From: Alphaproteobacteria bacterium
Lineage (GTDB): Bacteria; Pseudomonadota; Alphaproteobacteria; SMXP01
Assembly: GCA_028285305.1 (NCBI GenBank)
Contig: JANQPV010000013.1
Location: 147,670 to 211,669, forward strand
DNA: 64,000 nt
Direction of reading: 5' to 3'
Below, piece by piece: positions 34,043 through 41,586 of the stretch. Numbering within the stretch: the stretch's first letter is position 1; each line of letters starts with the position of its first letter. A model generated the notes under the pieces. It was not told the DNA's origin. It worked only from the letters and a program-made list of their open reading frames with translations, and made no database searches. A program made the position numbers and the translations under genes.

Positions 34043-36355
34043 TTACTCTGCCAGGCGCTGCTTCAGCATAGATTTGAACGCAATTCGAATGTTCTCTATA
34101 TGTGGTCTCACGTATGGAAAAGCATCCTCAGGGCGTGGCACCCGGTTCATGTCGGCATTCAGATCGAGTAGGTGAATGCCTTGACCCTCAGAGCTCAGCG
34201 CAAAGTCGATAACGAAACAGTCGAGCTTCACGATATTCTTCATGGCCATCAGACCTCCAAAAGCATAACGGCCCATGAACGCATACGGATCTTCCAAATA
34301 GGCGCGTTCTTCGTTTTGCATCCAGGGGTTTTGTTCAATCAAAGAGGGGCGCACGCGCTCGTCTCCGAGCTGGTCCACATCGAACACACTTGCAATCGGA
34401 TAGAAGTGGCCATCTATAAAGACCATGCGTAGGCGATTGTAAGCGCCTGAGCGATGGGCGGGATGGCGAAACTGAGAGATAAAGTGCGCGCTGTCTGTGG
34501 GTTGTTGCTCGAAGTAAGCGCTCAGTTGATCCTCGTTCTCGCAAATCCAACGCCTCTCACGTGAAGCCACGGGACGGACCAAGACGGGCCATTCAAACCC
34601 CTGCCCATAGAACGTCTTTAAGATTTGAACAAATCGATCGCGCGCCCATACCATGCGCTCAGTTCTCGGATAAGTAACGCCCTCTGCTCCTGCTAATCGT
34701 TGATAGAGGCGATTACGAGAGATATCCAACAGGGCGCGCGGGTGATTGATGACTGGAATAGCGGGAAACCGATCGGCGAACCGCGCAAGAGTCAGTAGAG
34801 AATCGGCCTCGGAATCCGCGTGTGTCGTAGCGTTCAAGATCAAATCGAAGTCAGGTGGATCGGCGTAGCCGTCCAGATCATCGGCGACGATATGTGCGTC
34901 GACAAAATTATACTCGCTGTCCTGAAGAAGGCGCGAGACGTCATGATCTCCGCCGTCACTTCGGCGTTCATATCTTCCTGCATCATTGCGCATGACCCGA
35001 AACCGGGCGCCTCGATAGCCCTTCGCGATCAGCAGCGTCGGCCGATCTGGGGTAAGGCAGGGACGCAGAACGAATGGATGCGCCAATAAGGTTTGTTCAA
35101 GCAACACCTGCGCTTCATCAAGATCTCCTTCTCGGTCAGATAGGCTCGAGAGCGAAAAGCCCGTCTCCAAATCATTCGGTTCGATCAAAAGGAATTGGCG
35201 GTAGGCGTTTTTTGCATCTTGAAATCTTCCCGTGGCCAGAAGAAGGTCGCCCAACCGTTGGAGAACCCGCTGGTAAGATGGATCGGTCTCGCATACGAGC
35301 GCATACTGACCGATCGCATCGTCAAGACGGTCAGCATCTTCGTAAAGACGCCCTAAGAGCATACGGGCGGCCAAATCGCGGGGGGCTTTCGCTAGGTGTG
35401 TGGAACAGAGCAGCAGGGCGTCGTCGAGCCGATCATTCTCGATCAACAGCTCAATGAGTTTGTGATCGATTTCTTCCAAAGATCCGTTCCATTCCGGATC
35501 CGGCGCCTGCAGATCCGAATCTGACCGTGAGGGAGGCGATTCGGCTTGAAGCGGCGGCAAGCGGAGGCTTGGGGCTCGCATTCGGATGCGATACAGCAGT
35601 CGTCCGCTGTCTTTGGCGAATCCACTCCGTCCGTGCAATGCCTTTACGTTATTCACAAATAGGATGTCGCCCTGGCCAAGACGAAACTTGTGGCCGAGCG
35701 AAGCGTCTTTCAACACCGTATCCAGGGCTTTAAGCGCCCAACGATGCCGAAACGGCAATATGTGATCTCCCGTCTTCCCTGACTGCAAAAGCTCTGCATC
35801 AAAAAACCGCACGAGCGGGTCATGCGGTGGACCACTGAGAATAGCTCTTCTTTCGTCACCAAACGGATAAGTACATTCGCGGAGCAGGCCGGCTTCCGTC
35901 TCTCCCAACTCGCGCAGAACATCGTCGATTGGTAGTATGATAGTCTCGCCGCCAACGGGATCGGCTTTCACACATTGAAACGCGACCAATTCATGAGGCG
36001 CTTTCATGTGCGTAGAATCTGTGTGGGGCACGAGCGGCAAGTGCGTTTGACTCAGTCGAGACGCGATGTCGAGCGTATTCGCAGGATCGCTGGTTACCGA
36101 CACCCGAGCAAGCGGAGCGCACTTCCCACTGCGGGAGTCCTTGAAGGAGTCCGTACCGAAGTGAGCCACCATCTTAGCTAACCGGGGAAGTGTATCGATA
36201 TCGTCTGACTTTGATGGACACCGAATAACGCAAAAGTAGGGATAGTGAATCAGACAGCGGACAATCCGGCCCACATCGACAGCGCGGACAAGCTCCGTGT
36301 CGGTCGAGCTTGTATGAATGAGGGAATGAGGACGTGCATCATGAGGCAAGTTCAT
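34043..36355 (-). CDS. TauD-like dioxygenase / TPR / ATP-grasp-like fusion protein
   Basis: A 770-residue protein in three parts. Residues about 30-260 resemble Fe(II)/2-oxoglutarate dioxygenases of the TauD/TfdA-clavaminate type: iron ligands HTD at 111-113, distal His241 in FVNNVKALHG and a likely 2-oxoglutarate Arg near 252-258 (RLLYRIRMR). Residues about 298-430 contain TPR-like helical pairs. Residues about 440-760 look like an ATP-grasp region: a Rossmann-like start (DLILNAT), WPVLVRPVASRERR, the RLRMVFIDGHFYP strand and the metal-binding end DCFVIDFAL then LLDLNADMNRV. The pieces imply hydroxylation plus an ATP-dependent carboxylate-amine ligation in one chain. Product and substrate are unknown. 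Confidence 0.8.
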   Translation of the reverse strand: MNLPHDARPHSLIHTSSTDTELVRAVDVGRIVRCLIHYPYFCVIRCPSKSDDIDTLPRLAKMVAHFGTDSFKDSRSGKCAPLARVSVTSDPANTLDIASRLSQTHLPLVPHTDSTHMKAPHELVAFQCVKADPVGGETIILPIDDVLRELGETEAGLLRECTYPFGDERRAILSGPPHDPLVRFFDAELLQSGKTGDHILPFRHRWALKALDTVLKDASLGHKFRLGQGDILFVNNVKALHGRSGFAKDSGRLLYRIRMRAPSLRLPPLQAESPPSRSDSDLQAPDPEWNGSLEEIDHKLIELLIENDRLDDALLLCSTHLAKAPRDLAARMLLGRLYEDADRLDDAIGQYALVCETDPSYQRVLQRLGDLLLATGRFQDAKNAYRQFLLIEPNDLETGFSLSSLSDREGDLDEAQVLLEQTLLAHPFVLRPCLTPDRPTLLIAKGYRGARFRVMRNDAGRYERRSDGGDHDVSRLLQDSEYNFVDAHIVADDLDGYADPPDFDLILNATTHADSEADSLLTLARFADRFPAIPVINHPRALLDISRNRLYQRLAGAEGVTYPRTERMVWARDRFVQILKTFYGQGFEWPVLVRPVASRERRWICENEDQLSAYFEQQPTDSAHFISQFRHPAHRSGAYNRLRMVFIDGHFYPIASVFDVDQLGDERVRPSLIEQNPWMQNEERAYLEDPYAFMGRYAFGGLMAMKNIVKLDCFVIDFALSSEGQGIHLLDLNADMNRVPRPEDAFPYVRPHIENIRIAFKSMLKQRLAE

Positions 36356-36837
36356 CAGCTTATCTCAACAGACGTCAGGCGGACCGAACATGCTTCTGCC
36401 CACCTACGATCCGGTGACTCAAATGGCAATACAGAACTACGGCAACACTTGATCACGCCACGAATCGTCCACCCCATATCGAAAGACCAAAATACCCAAT
36501 TTTCGGGCTACCATGGAGATGCTGTCTCTGTTAACCCTAAAAGGAGTTTCAAGGGCATGAAAATCAGTACTCGCCATATACAAGAAGAAAACACATCCGT
36601 CTCCCCTTAGCGTTGCGACGAAATACATGCTTAAGGGTGAGAAGGCGCCCCGTCTGTGCAATTCTGGAGAGAAGCTCTGGACCGGGGTGGGGTGTAACAC
36701 GCCGGAAAGAACAAGCGCACATCATTTTTGAGCGCTCGCTGTCGACGCGGCGAACATAGGGGCGCTCAGCGCATCACAACCGACAGGCAGCTCGACTGCC
36801 GATGGCCACACCGCCATCGCTGATTTTTGTATCCCTA
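36356..36837. other. non-coding stretch with one possible 17-codon ORF
   Basis: No supported gene of normal length lies here. Longer frames on both strands (for example 36245-36610 plus and 36437-36700 minus) look like chance. The only notable feature is AAGGAG (36541-36546) ten bases before an ATG at 36557 that opens a 17-codon frame. The 770-residue gene's promoter must lie at the left end of this region, but I see no clear boxes. Confidence 0.4.
36557..36610 (+). CDS. possible 17-residue peptide ORF
   Basis: ATG 36557 to TAG 36610 encodes MKISTRHIQEENTSVSP. AAGGAG lies ten bases upstream, at the long edge of useful spacing. It is divergent from the 770-residue fusion gene. It could be a leader peptide or a precursor peptide, or it could be chance; no conserved motif supports any of these. 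Confidence 0.2.
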   Translation: MKISTRHIQEENTSVSP

Positions 36838-36853
36838 TGTGACGTACATCACA
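36838..36853 (+). promoter_or_regulatory. CRP-type binding site
   Basis: TGTGA-CGTACA-TCACA is a perfect consensus palindrome for CRP/cAMP-receptor family regulators. Its centre (36845.5) lies about 41 bp before the predicted start near 36887, the class II activation distance. TTTAGT at 36873-36878 is a possible -10 box. The only downstream unit on the plus strand is the candidate small RNA ending at 36998. Confidence 0.65.
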
Positions 36854-36885
36854 GTGAAAGGTGTCAAATCGCTTTAGTCCAATGA

Positions 36886-36998
36886 AGGGAATTGGGTCAT
36901 CCCAATTTCTTAGTCCTTGTGTACTGGAAGGAACAACCGCAATCCTTCCCTTACTCCAATCTTCCCTCTTGCCCGCTCCTCGGAGCGGGCATTTTCTT
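36886..36998 (+). ncRNA. candidate CRP-controlled small RNA
   Basis: Between a CRP-type site and an intrinsic terminator lie about 110 bases with three stem-loops. Hairpin 1 is AATTGGG (36890-36896) with CCCAATT (36901-36907). Hairpin 2 is GGAAGGA (36926-36932) with TCCTTCC (36943-36949). The terminator is at 36971-36990. The loop and linkers contain C/U-rich runs such as CTTCCCTCTT that could pair with Shine-Dalgarno sequences, a habit of several alphaproteobacterial sRNAs. No convincing protein is encoded. The 5' end is estimated from the promoter, not observed. Confidence 0.55.
36971..36998 (+). terminator. intrinsic terminator
   Basis: GCCCGCTCC and GGAGCGGGC form a perfect 9-bp GC-rich stem with a TC loop, followed by ATTTTCTT. 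There is a U-rich tail only in the plus direction, so it ends plus-strand transcription; the minus side lacks a T run. Confidence 0.8.
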
Positions 36999-37026
36999 GA
37001 TGAAGTGTGGGATCAAGCGGCCAAGT

Positions 37027-37836
37027 CTACGCCGCACGCGCACAGAAGAAATGGGCTTTCAGCGGCATCGGTCCCGGTTCGTCGCCAAAGCGATCCCTTA
37101 GTCCGTGTTCGACCTTTCCAACAAGATCTTCCGGATCAGTGCCGCGATTCCTGACCTCCTCTCCAAACGGATTACCAAATACGATCCCGCGGGCGAAGTC
37201 AGACCAACTTGTTACGTCCTTTGAAAGGCAAACTTCTTCATGTGAAACGCTGTCGAAGCCCGCCGTGTTGAGGTCTCTGGTGACGACGGATGGGTCTGCG
37301 CAGGAAAAAGGGACCCTGTAGAAGCCGGGAGGGTCATCCGGAAAAAGCTCTTCCGCTAAACTCTGAGCGATTTGTGCAAATGGGTTTTCATCCTGAGTTC
37401 CCCAGGTGTTGAAAAGGTAGACACTGCCTGGCTTTAGGACGCGTTTGACTTGGCGGAACGATCCTAACTTGTCGGGAAAGAACATGACCCCAAACTGGCA
37501 AACCACCTGGTCGAAAGGTCCGCCGTCCAATTTTAGATCCATTGCATCCGCGACGGCGAACTCTATCCGTTCCCCTTTCTGAAATTTTGAGCGCGCAAAA
37601 TCGAGCATCGGGGCATTCAAGTCTGTAGAAAGAAGACGTGAGTCCGGGGAGAGCTGGTCCCGAAGACGCCGGCTGACGATACCCGTTCCAGCGGCCAACT
37701 CAAGCACACGCTTGGGGTTTAAGGAAGCTGCCCGGGCAGCCAGTTCATCGGCATAGTCGGCAAATATATTGGGACCCATATAGGTGTCGTAATTTCCCGG
37801 AATATCCCCCAAAAACTGACTAGCAGTATCGGTCAT
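37027..37836 (-). CDS. class I SAM-dependent methyltransferase
   Basis: A 269-residue protein. ATG 37836 follows AAGAGAG; the frame extends to 37899 without support. It has a Methyltransf_11-type Rossmann fold: motif I VLELAAGTGIVSRRL (about 44-58), the acidic strand LLSTDLNAPML (about 67-77), ADAMDL (about 97-102), motif IV FDQVVCQFGVMFFPD and RVLKPGSVYLFNTW. Its substrate, small molecule or otherwise, is unknown. A TetR gene lies 118 bases upstream on the same strand. Confidence 0.87.
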   Translation of the reverse strand: MTDTASQFLGDIPGNYDTYMGPNIFADYADELAARAASLNPKRVLELAAGTGIVSRRLRDQLSPDSRLLSTDLNAPMLDFARSKFQKGERIEFAVADAMDLKLDGGPFDQVVCQFGVMFFPDKLGSFRQVKRVLKPGSVYLFNTWGTQDENPFAQIAQSLAEELFPDDPPGFYRVPFSCADPSVVTRDLNTAGFDSVSHEEVCLSKDVTSWSDFARGIVFGNPFGEEVRNRGTDPEDLVGKVEHGLRDRFGDEPGPMPLKAHFFCARAA

Positions 37837-37953
37837 GACGTTGCTCTCTTTTGCAGTCTCAGAGCATATGGCCCTAAGCGGGAGATTTTCAAAGATCACG
37901 CATACCAGCCCTCACAATACCGTGGAGCCAAATCAAGATGAAGGGGCGACGCG

Positions 37954-38550
37954 TCACTGACTGCCTAGGATTTGTATCAGTGCCGTTCTTCGTTTGGATT
38001 TACTGAGCTTTAACAGTGAACGCATACGTCCGGTCACAAGCAAATCGGCAAGACCGTGAACCATCGCCCACCGGGCCATCACGTCCAAATGCGCATCCCC
38101 GGTGCGGCCCGAAGTTTCAGAGTGGACATCGCGAACAAATCTTTCAAACGCCCTATCCGAGGCGCGCTCCAAAGCGGCATTCTCAAAGTCTGGACGATTG
38201 GATGAAAACATCAGAGCAAAGAGGGCTGGATGCTCAAGAGCAAAGTCGATATATCCTAAGGCTCCTGCGGTAAGTTGCGAGAGGTCTTTTTCCTTTCGCT
38301 GGTCGTTTTCAATCTTCCGGCCAAAGAGCTCGAACCCATAAGTGGCCAGGGCCGTTAAGAGCCCATTGACATCTCCAAAGTGATGTGCGGGCGCCGCGTG
38401 GCTCACGCCGGCCCTTTTGGCGACCCGTCTCAATGAAAAGTTCTCGATTCCTCGCTCTTCAAGCTCCATCTCACCCGCTTCAATAAGCGCGGCCCGCAGA
38501 TCGCCGTGATGATAAGAGCTAGGTGAAGAGGGCGAACTAGGCGTTGTCAT
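37954..38550 (-). CDS. TetR family transcriptional regulator
   Basis: A 198-residue regulator. A Ser/Pro-rich leader precedes YHHGDLRAALIEAGEMELEERGIENFSLRRVAKRAGVSHAAPAHHFGDVNGLL (about 13-65), the variant helix-turn-helix typical of TetR proteins with a WHG-type C-terminal domain. It diverges from the NnrU-family gene across a 99-bp gap carrying a long inverted repeat (38567-38607), which it probably binds. Confidence 0.9.
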   Translation of the reverse strand: MTTPSSPSSPSSYHHGDLRAALIEAGEMELEERGIENFSLRRVAKRAGVSHAAPAHHFGDVNGLLTALATYGFELFGRKIENDQRKEKDLSQLTAGALGYIDFALEHPALFALMFSSNRPDFENAALERASDRAFERFVRDVHSETSGRTGDAHLDVMARWAMVHGLADLLVTGRMRSLLKLSKSKRRTALIQILGSQ

Positions 38551-38566
38551 ACCTCCTTATAGCGGC

Positions 38567-38607
38567 AATCTAGACAATGTCAAAATAAACTTGACAATGT
38601 CTAGATT
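38567..38607. promoter_or_regulatory. large inverted repeat, probable TetR operator
   Basis: AATCTAGACAATGTCAA (38567-38583) and TTGACAATGTCTAGATT (38591-38607) are inverted copies with one mismatch, seven bases apart. Each arm holds its own GACAATGTC near-palindrome. TTGACA at 38591 could serve as the -35 box for the NnrU gene, so binding would block it. A clear -10 box at normal spacing is not evident. Confidence 0.7.
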
Positions 38608-38649
38608 TGTTGGGAGTGTAATGTCGCGAATAATGGAAGGAAGCTCAGA

Positions 38650-39216
38650 ATGATATTTCTAGTTCTCGGACTCATTTTATTCTTTGTACCGCATTTCTTT
38701 GCTGCGTTCCGGTCTCGGGAAGAAGGCCGCGACATAAGAGTGAAGATGGGTGAGGGACCCTATATGGGAGCCTACAGTTTGGTCGCCATCGCCGGCTTCG
38801 GATTGATTATTTATGGGTACATGGCTGCCACGCCGACAGCGTTCGTGTACGCACCACCCGCATGGGGACGTCATGCCGCCCACGGCCTTATGCTTATTGC
38901 CTTTGTCCTCTTGGCCGCCGCCTATACGCCTTCCGGCCACATAAAGAAGCTTGTTGGTCACCCGATGATCACGGCGGTTGCGTTTTGGGCGCTTGCCCAT
39001 TTGCTGACGAACGGGGGGCTAAAATCCGTATTGGTTTTCGGGGCCTTCCTCGCTTTTACAGTTATTGACCGTATTGTTGTCAGCTCGCGGTCGACTTCTG
39101 AAGAGGTCAGTCCGTCGGTGCAAGGAGACTTGCTTGCCATAGGCATAGGAGTTGGCGCCTTTCTTTTGACGTTCTTTGTGTTGCACGAAATGATTTTCGG
39201 TGTGCCGGTGCTTTGA
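38650..39216 (+). CDS. NnrU family membrane protein
   Basis: A 188-residue membrane protein with about five helices. It has the NnrU pattern: FLVLGLILFFVPHFFAAF at the start, GAYSLVAIAGFGLIIYGY (about 40-57), HAAHGLMLIAFVLLAAAYTP (about 75-94), GHPMITAVAFWALAHLLTNG (about 103-122) and FTVIDRI. NnrU was first noted near nitrite/nitric oxide reductase genes and resembles isoprenoid or heme-related membrane proteins, but its activity is unproven. AAGGAAG precedes the ATG. The 39217-39472 gap after it shows nothing I can assign. Confidence 0.85.
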   Translation: MIFLVLGLILFFVPHFFAAFRSREEGRDIRVKMGEGPYMGAYSLVAIAGFGLIIYGYMAATPTAFVYAPPAWGRHAAHGLMLIAFVLLAAAYTPSGHIKKLVGHPMITAVAFWALAHLLTNGGLKSVLVFGAFLAFTVIDRIVVSSRSTSEEVSPSVQGDLLAIGIGVGAFLLTFFVLHEMIFGVPVL

Positions 39217-39472
39217 TCTCTACAAAAAAAGACTGCGGTGTTCTCGCATACGAACCCGTTGGAGGGCTAAGTTGACCCTGCCTTTCGCGAACGAATTCCT
39301 CGTGCAGGCGCCCGTCCGGGTCGGTGAAATGGGATCTGACGCCGGTCGATTGGGCAATCGGAAATACTTGGTCCAGTACGACCAGCAGCAGTCAAGGAAC
39401 GATTACCTTTTGATTGCGATCCGCATCCATATGGTTGCACTCTTAAGTGCGCGGCGCCGCAATGTCCAGATC

Positions 39473-39988
39473 TCAGTTCAGATAATAAATCTGCATACGA
39501 ACTTTATCGGCTTTGACTGAGGCGTCTTGAAACGAAGGAGTGTCATAGGGACCTTTCGCACCTGACGTGCCGTAACCTTCCAGCGGCAAGTCGCCGTTCA
39601 TGTTGAGATCGTAGTCTTGGTTTTCGTCATGAAAGACCGTGATCGCATAAGGTCCCGATTTCAGGTCTGGAAAGGATACGAGCAAAGCTTCTGGACGCGC
39701 TTGGAGTTCTTGATAGCCAACGGCGCGTTCGAAATCGTAGGCGCGATAGGCATCTTCGTCCGCGAATACGAGAACGACAAGCTTTCCGACTGAATTCCGG
39801 ACACCGCGTACATCTAGGACCAGGTGGGAGGTATCGCTTACCGAAGCCACCGCCTCAACGCCTTCTATGGCGGCCGCTTGCGTGCCCGCTTTCGCTGGCT
39901 GTGAAAATTCAGCAGCAAGCCATGCGCCTCCCACGAAGAGGCCAGTGGTCAGTGTCAAGTCAAACAAGAGCTTCGCGGTTGAGGGCAT
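39473..39988 (-). CDS. DUF2141 family exported protein
   Basis: A 171-residue protein. ATG 39988 is chosen because CGGAG lies six bases upstream; another ATG is two codons earlier at 39994. A hydrophobic signal or anchor occupies about 8-26. The domain LVLDVRGVRNSVGKLVVLVF, then LLVSFPDLKSGPYAITVFHDENQDYDLNMNGDLPLEGYGTS, is characteristic of DUF2141, a periplasmic beta-sandwich with an acidic DENxDxxLxxN loop that may bind calcium. Function is unknown. It is 32 bases behind the sterol desaturase-family gene and probably co-transcribed with it. Confidence 0.85.
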   Translation of the reverse strand: MPSTAKLLFDLTLTTGLFVGGAWLAAEFSQPAKAGTQAAAIEGVEAVASVSDTSHLVLDVRGVRNSVGKLVVLVFADEDAYRAYDFERAVGYQELQARPEALLVSFPDLKSGPYAITVFHDENQDYDLNMNGDLPLEGYGTSGAKGPYDTPSFQDASVKADKVRMQIYYLN

Positions 39989-40020
39989 AGTCATCTCCGA
40001 GTTAAGAACAATGGCAGTGG

Positions 40021-40905
40021 TCAAGATCTGTTGGCGATTTTGGGCTCCCAATCAGGTGGACCGAAGAGCGCTCCGAACACACCCGATAGGCTCCTCATAC
40101 GGACGATCTTCTTTCCGACCCGATAGAATCCGTGAAGAAAAGCGGTGACGGGATCAACGGAGGAGAGCGGTTTGGTGAGACCGTAGACCACGTCTTCGTC
40201 TTCCCTGGCATACGTTCCAAAGAGCCGGTCCCAAACAATAAAGATACCCGCATAGTTTTTGTCGAGGTAGGTTTCGTTCGAACCGTGATGGACCCGGTGG
40301 TGAGACGGCGTGTTCATGATCAATTCAACAGGTTTGGGGAGTTTCTTCACGACCTCGGTATGGAGGGCCGTCTGATAGAGTTGCACGACAACTTCGGCAA
40401 AGAAGACAAGGAACGGATTGAAACCCAAGAGCACCAATGGCAGGTGAAAAAAGATCGGCCACACGCCATCCATCGGCCCAAAGCGGTAGGCCACTGAGAT
40501 ATTGAAAAACGGGGATGAATGGTGAACCGAGTGCGTGGCCCAAGCGATGTTGACCCGGTGAGTAAAGCGGTGCTCCCAGTAATAGGCAAGGTCAGCTAAG
40601 ACAATACAGATGCCGATTGTCGCCCAATTAACAGGAATGTCGAACACCGCAAATTGATGCGCATAAAGATAAGTGCCGACATAAAAGGCTGCGAGTAAGA
40701 AATACGTCACACCCAAAAAGAGGCCTAGCGTAATGAAATTGGTGAGCGTGTCACCCATAAGTTTCCAACTGAGTTTCCGGAGGAACCCATAGCGGATCAG
40801 TTCAAATCCAAGAAAGGCGAGGGCAATAACGAAAAACCAATCATTCAAGAAGGCTTCCCAGACCTGAATCTCGTCCTCCGATATTGGTATTTGCCACCAT
40901 TCCAT
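40021..40905 (-). CDS. sterol desaturase / fatty acid hydroxylase family protein
   Basis: A 294-residue membrane di-iron oxygenase with four or five hydrophobic helices. The three histidine clusters are complete: HRFTH (112-116), HSVHH (125-129) and HHRVHH (202-207). This arrangement matches the FA_hydroxylase superfamily, which hydroxylates or desaturates lipids and sterols in the membrane. It diverges from a TetR gene over a gap with paired operator-like repeats, so repression relieved by a lipid-like ligand is a reasonable guess. Confidence 0.88.
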   Translation of the reverse strand: MEWWQIPISEDEIQVWEAFLNDWFFVIALAFLGFELIRYGFLRKLSWKLMGDTLTNFITLGLFLGVTYFLLAAFYVGTYLYAHQFAVFDIPVNWATIGICIVLADLAYYWEHRFTHRVNIAWATHSVHHSSPFFNISVAYRFGPMDGVWPIFFHLPLVLLGFNPFLVFFAEVVVQLYQTALHTEVVKKLPKPVELIMNTPSHHRVHHGSNETYLDKNYAGIFIVWDRLFGTYAREDEDVVYGLTKPLSSVDPVTAFLHGFYRVGKKIVRMRSLSGVFGALFGPPDWEPKIANRS

Positions 40906-40935
40906 CAGGACTCACCTCGCAATCGAGTTGAATAA

Positions 40936-40993
40936 ATTATCGATATTGATAATCTACATAAGTTCCATTATATAGTTTGTCAACATTGATAAT
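40936..40993. promoter_or_regulatory. paired operator-like repeats in a divergent promoter region
   Basis: ATTATC-GATATT-GATAAT (40936-40953) is a perfect 6-bp inverted repeat. Its right half ATTGATAAT (40945-40953) recurs as a direct repeat at 40985-40993, exactly 40 bp on, about four helical turns. The region separates the sterol desaturase-family gene and the TetR gene and is probably the TetR operator. Confidence 0.6.
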
Positions 40994-41004
40994 TTATAAA
41001 AGTC

Positions 41005-41586
41005 ATGCCCCGTCCAAGTCTCAAGGAAGAACGTCGCAACCAAATTCTAGAAGCTTACGAAAAGTGTGTCGCCCGGTTCGGTGTGGAGGGCGCTTCCCTG
41101 GAACTGATCGCCGAAGAAGCTGGACTGGCCCGGGCTCTCATTCGCCACAATGTGGGAAACCGAAAAGATCTGCTCGCCGCACTTGTAGAGCGTTTTCTGG
41201 AGAAGTCCGATCATGGCACACGCATGTTGCTCGACACTCTGCCCAATGAGAACCGTTTAGCGACGTTGGTCGAATGGCTTTTTGATCCTCGCTTCATGGA
41301 CCCCACCCTGGTATTGGTTTCGGAAGCACTCATCGCCACGTCTTCTGAACACCCTGAAATCGCGGAGAAAATGCGAATGTGGACGGAGGACTTCGTATCA
41401 CGCGTTGCAAAGGTGATTGCCCGTGAATATCCCAAAGCCAAGAAAGACAAGGTCAGAGCCGTTGCCGCCGGTCTGACCGCAATCTATTTCAACGTAGATT
41501 CAATGAGCCCACTGGGGCCCATGCCCGCCCTCGTCAAAGCGTCGAAAGAAGCGGCTTTAATCCTCATAGAGAGTTTGGAGTCATGA
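41005..41586 (+). CDS. TetR family transcriptional regulator
   Basis: A 193-residue regulator. The helix-turn-helix at about 9-55 reads QILEAYEKCVARFGVEGASLELIAEEAGLARALIRHNVGNRKDLL. The HNVGNRKDLL phrase replaces the usual YYHFxxKxxL and resembles BetI-like members. The C-terminal domain is helical. Its stop overlaps the start of the Rieske oxygenase gene (ATGA at 41583-41586), and a divergent lipid hydroxylase gene lies upstream. Confidence 0.9.
   Translation: MPRPSLKEERRNQILEAYEKCVARFGVEGASLELIAEEAGLARALIRHNVGNRKDLLAALVERFLEKSDHGTRMLLDTLPNENRLATLVEWLFDPRFMDPTLVLVSEALIATSSEHPEIAEKMRMWTEDFVSRVAKVIAREYPKAKKDKVRAVAAGLTAIYFNVDSMSPLGPMPALVKASKEAALILIESLES

Noticed and set aside
36245..36610. 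121-codon plus-strand frame near the dioxygenase fusion
   Set aside because: It partly overlaps the start of the fusion gene on the other strand and shows no protein-like pattern; only its last 17 codons have a ribosome site.
39200..39520. 106-codon plus-strand frame in the NnrU/DUF2141 gap
   Set aside because: No recognisable motif, and it overlaps both neighbours; treated as non-coding.
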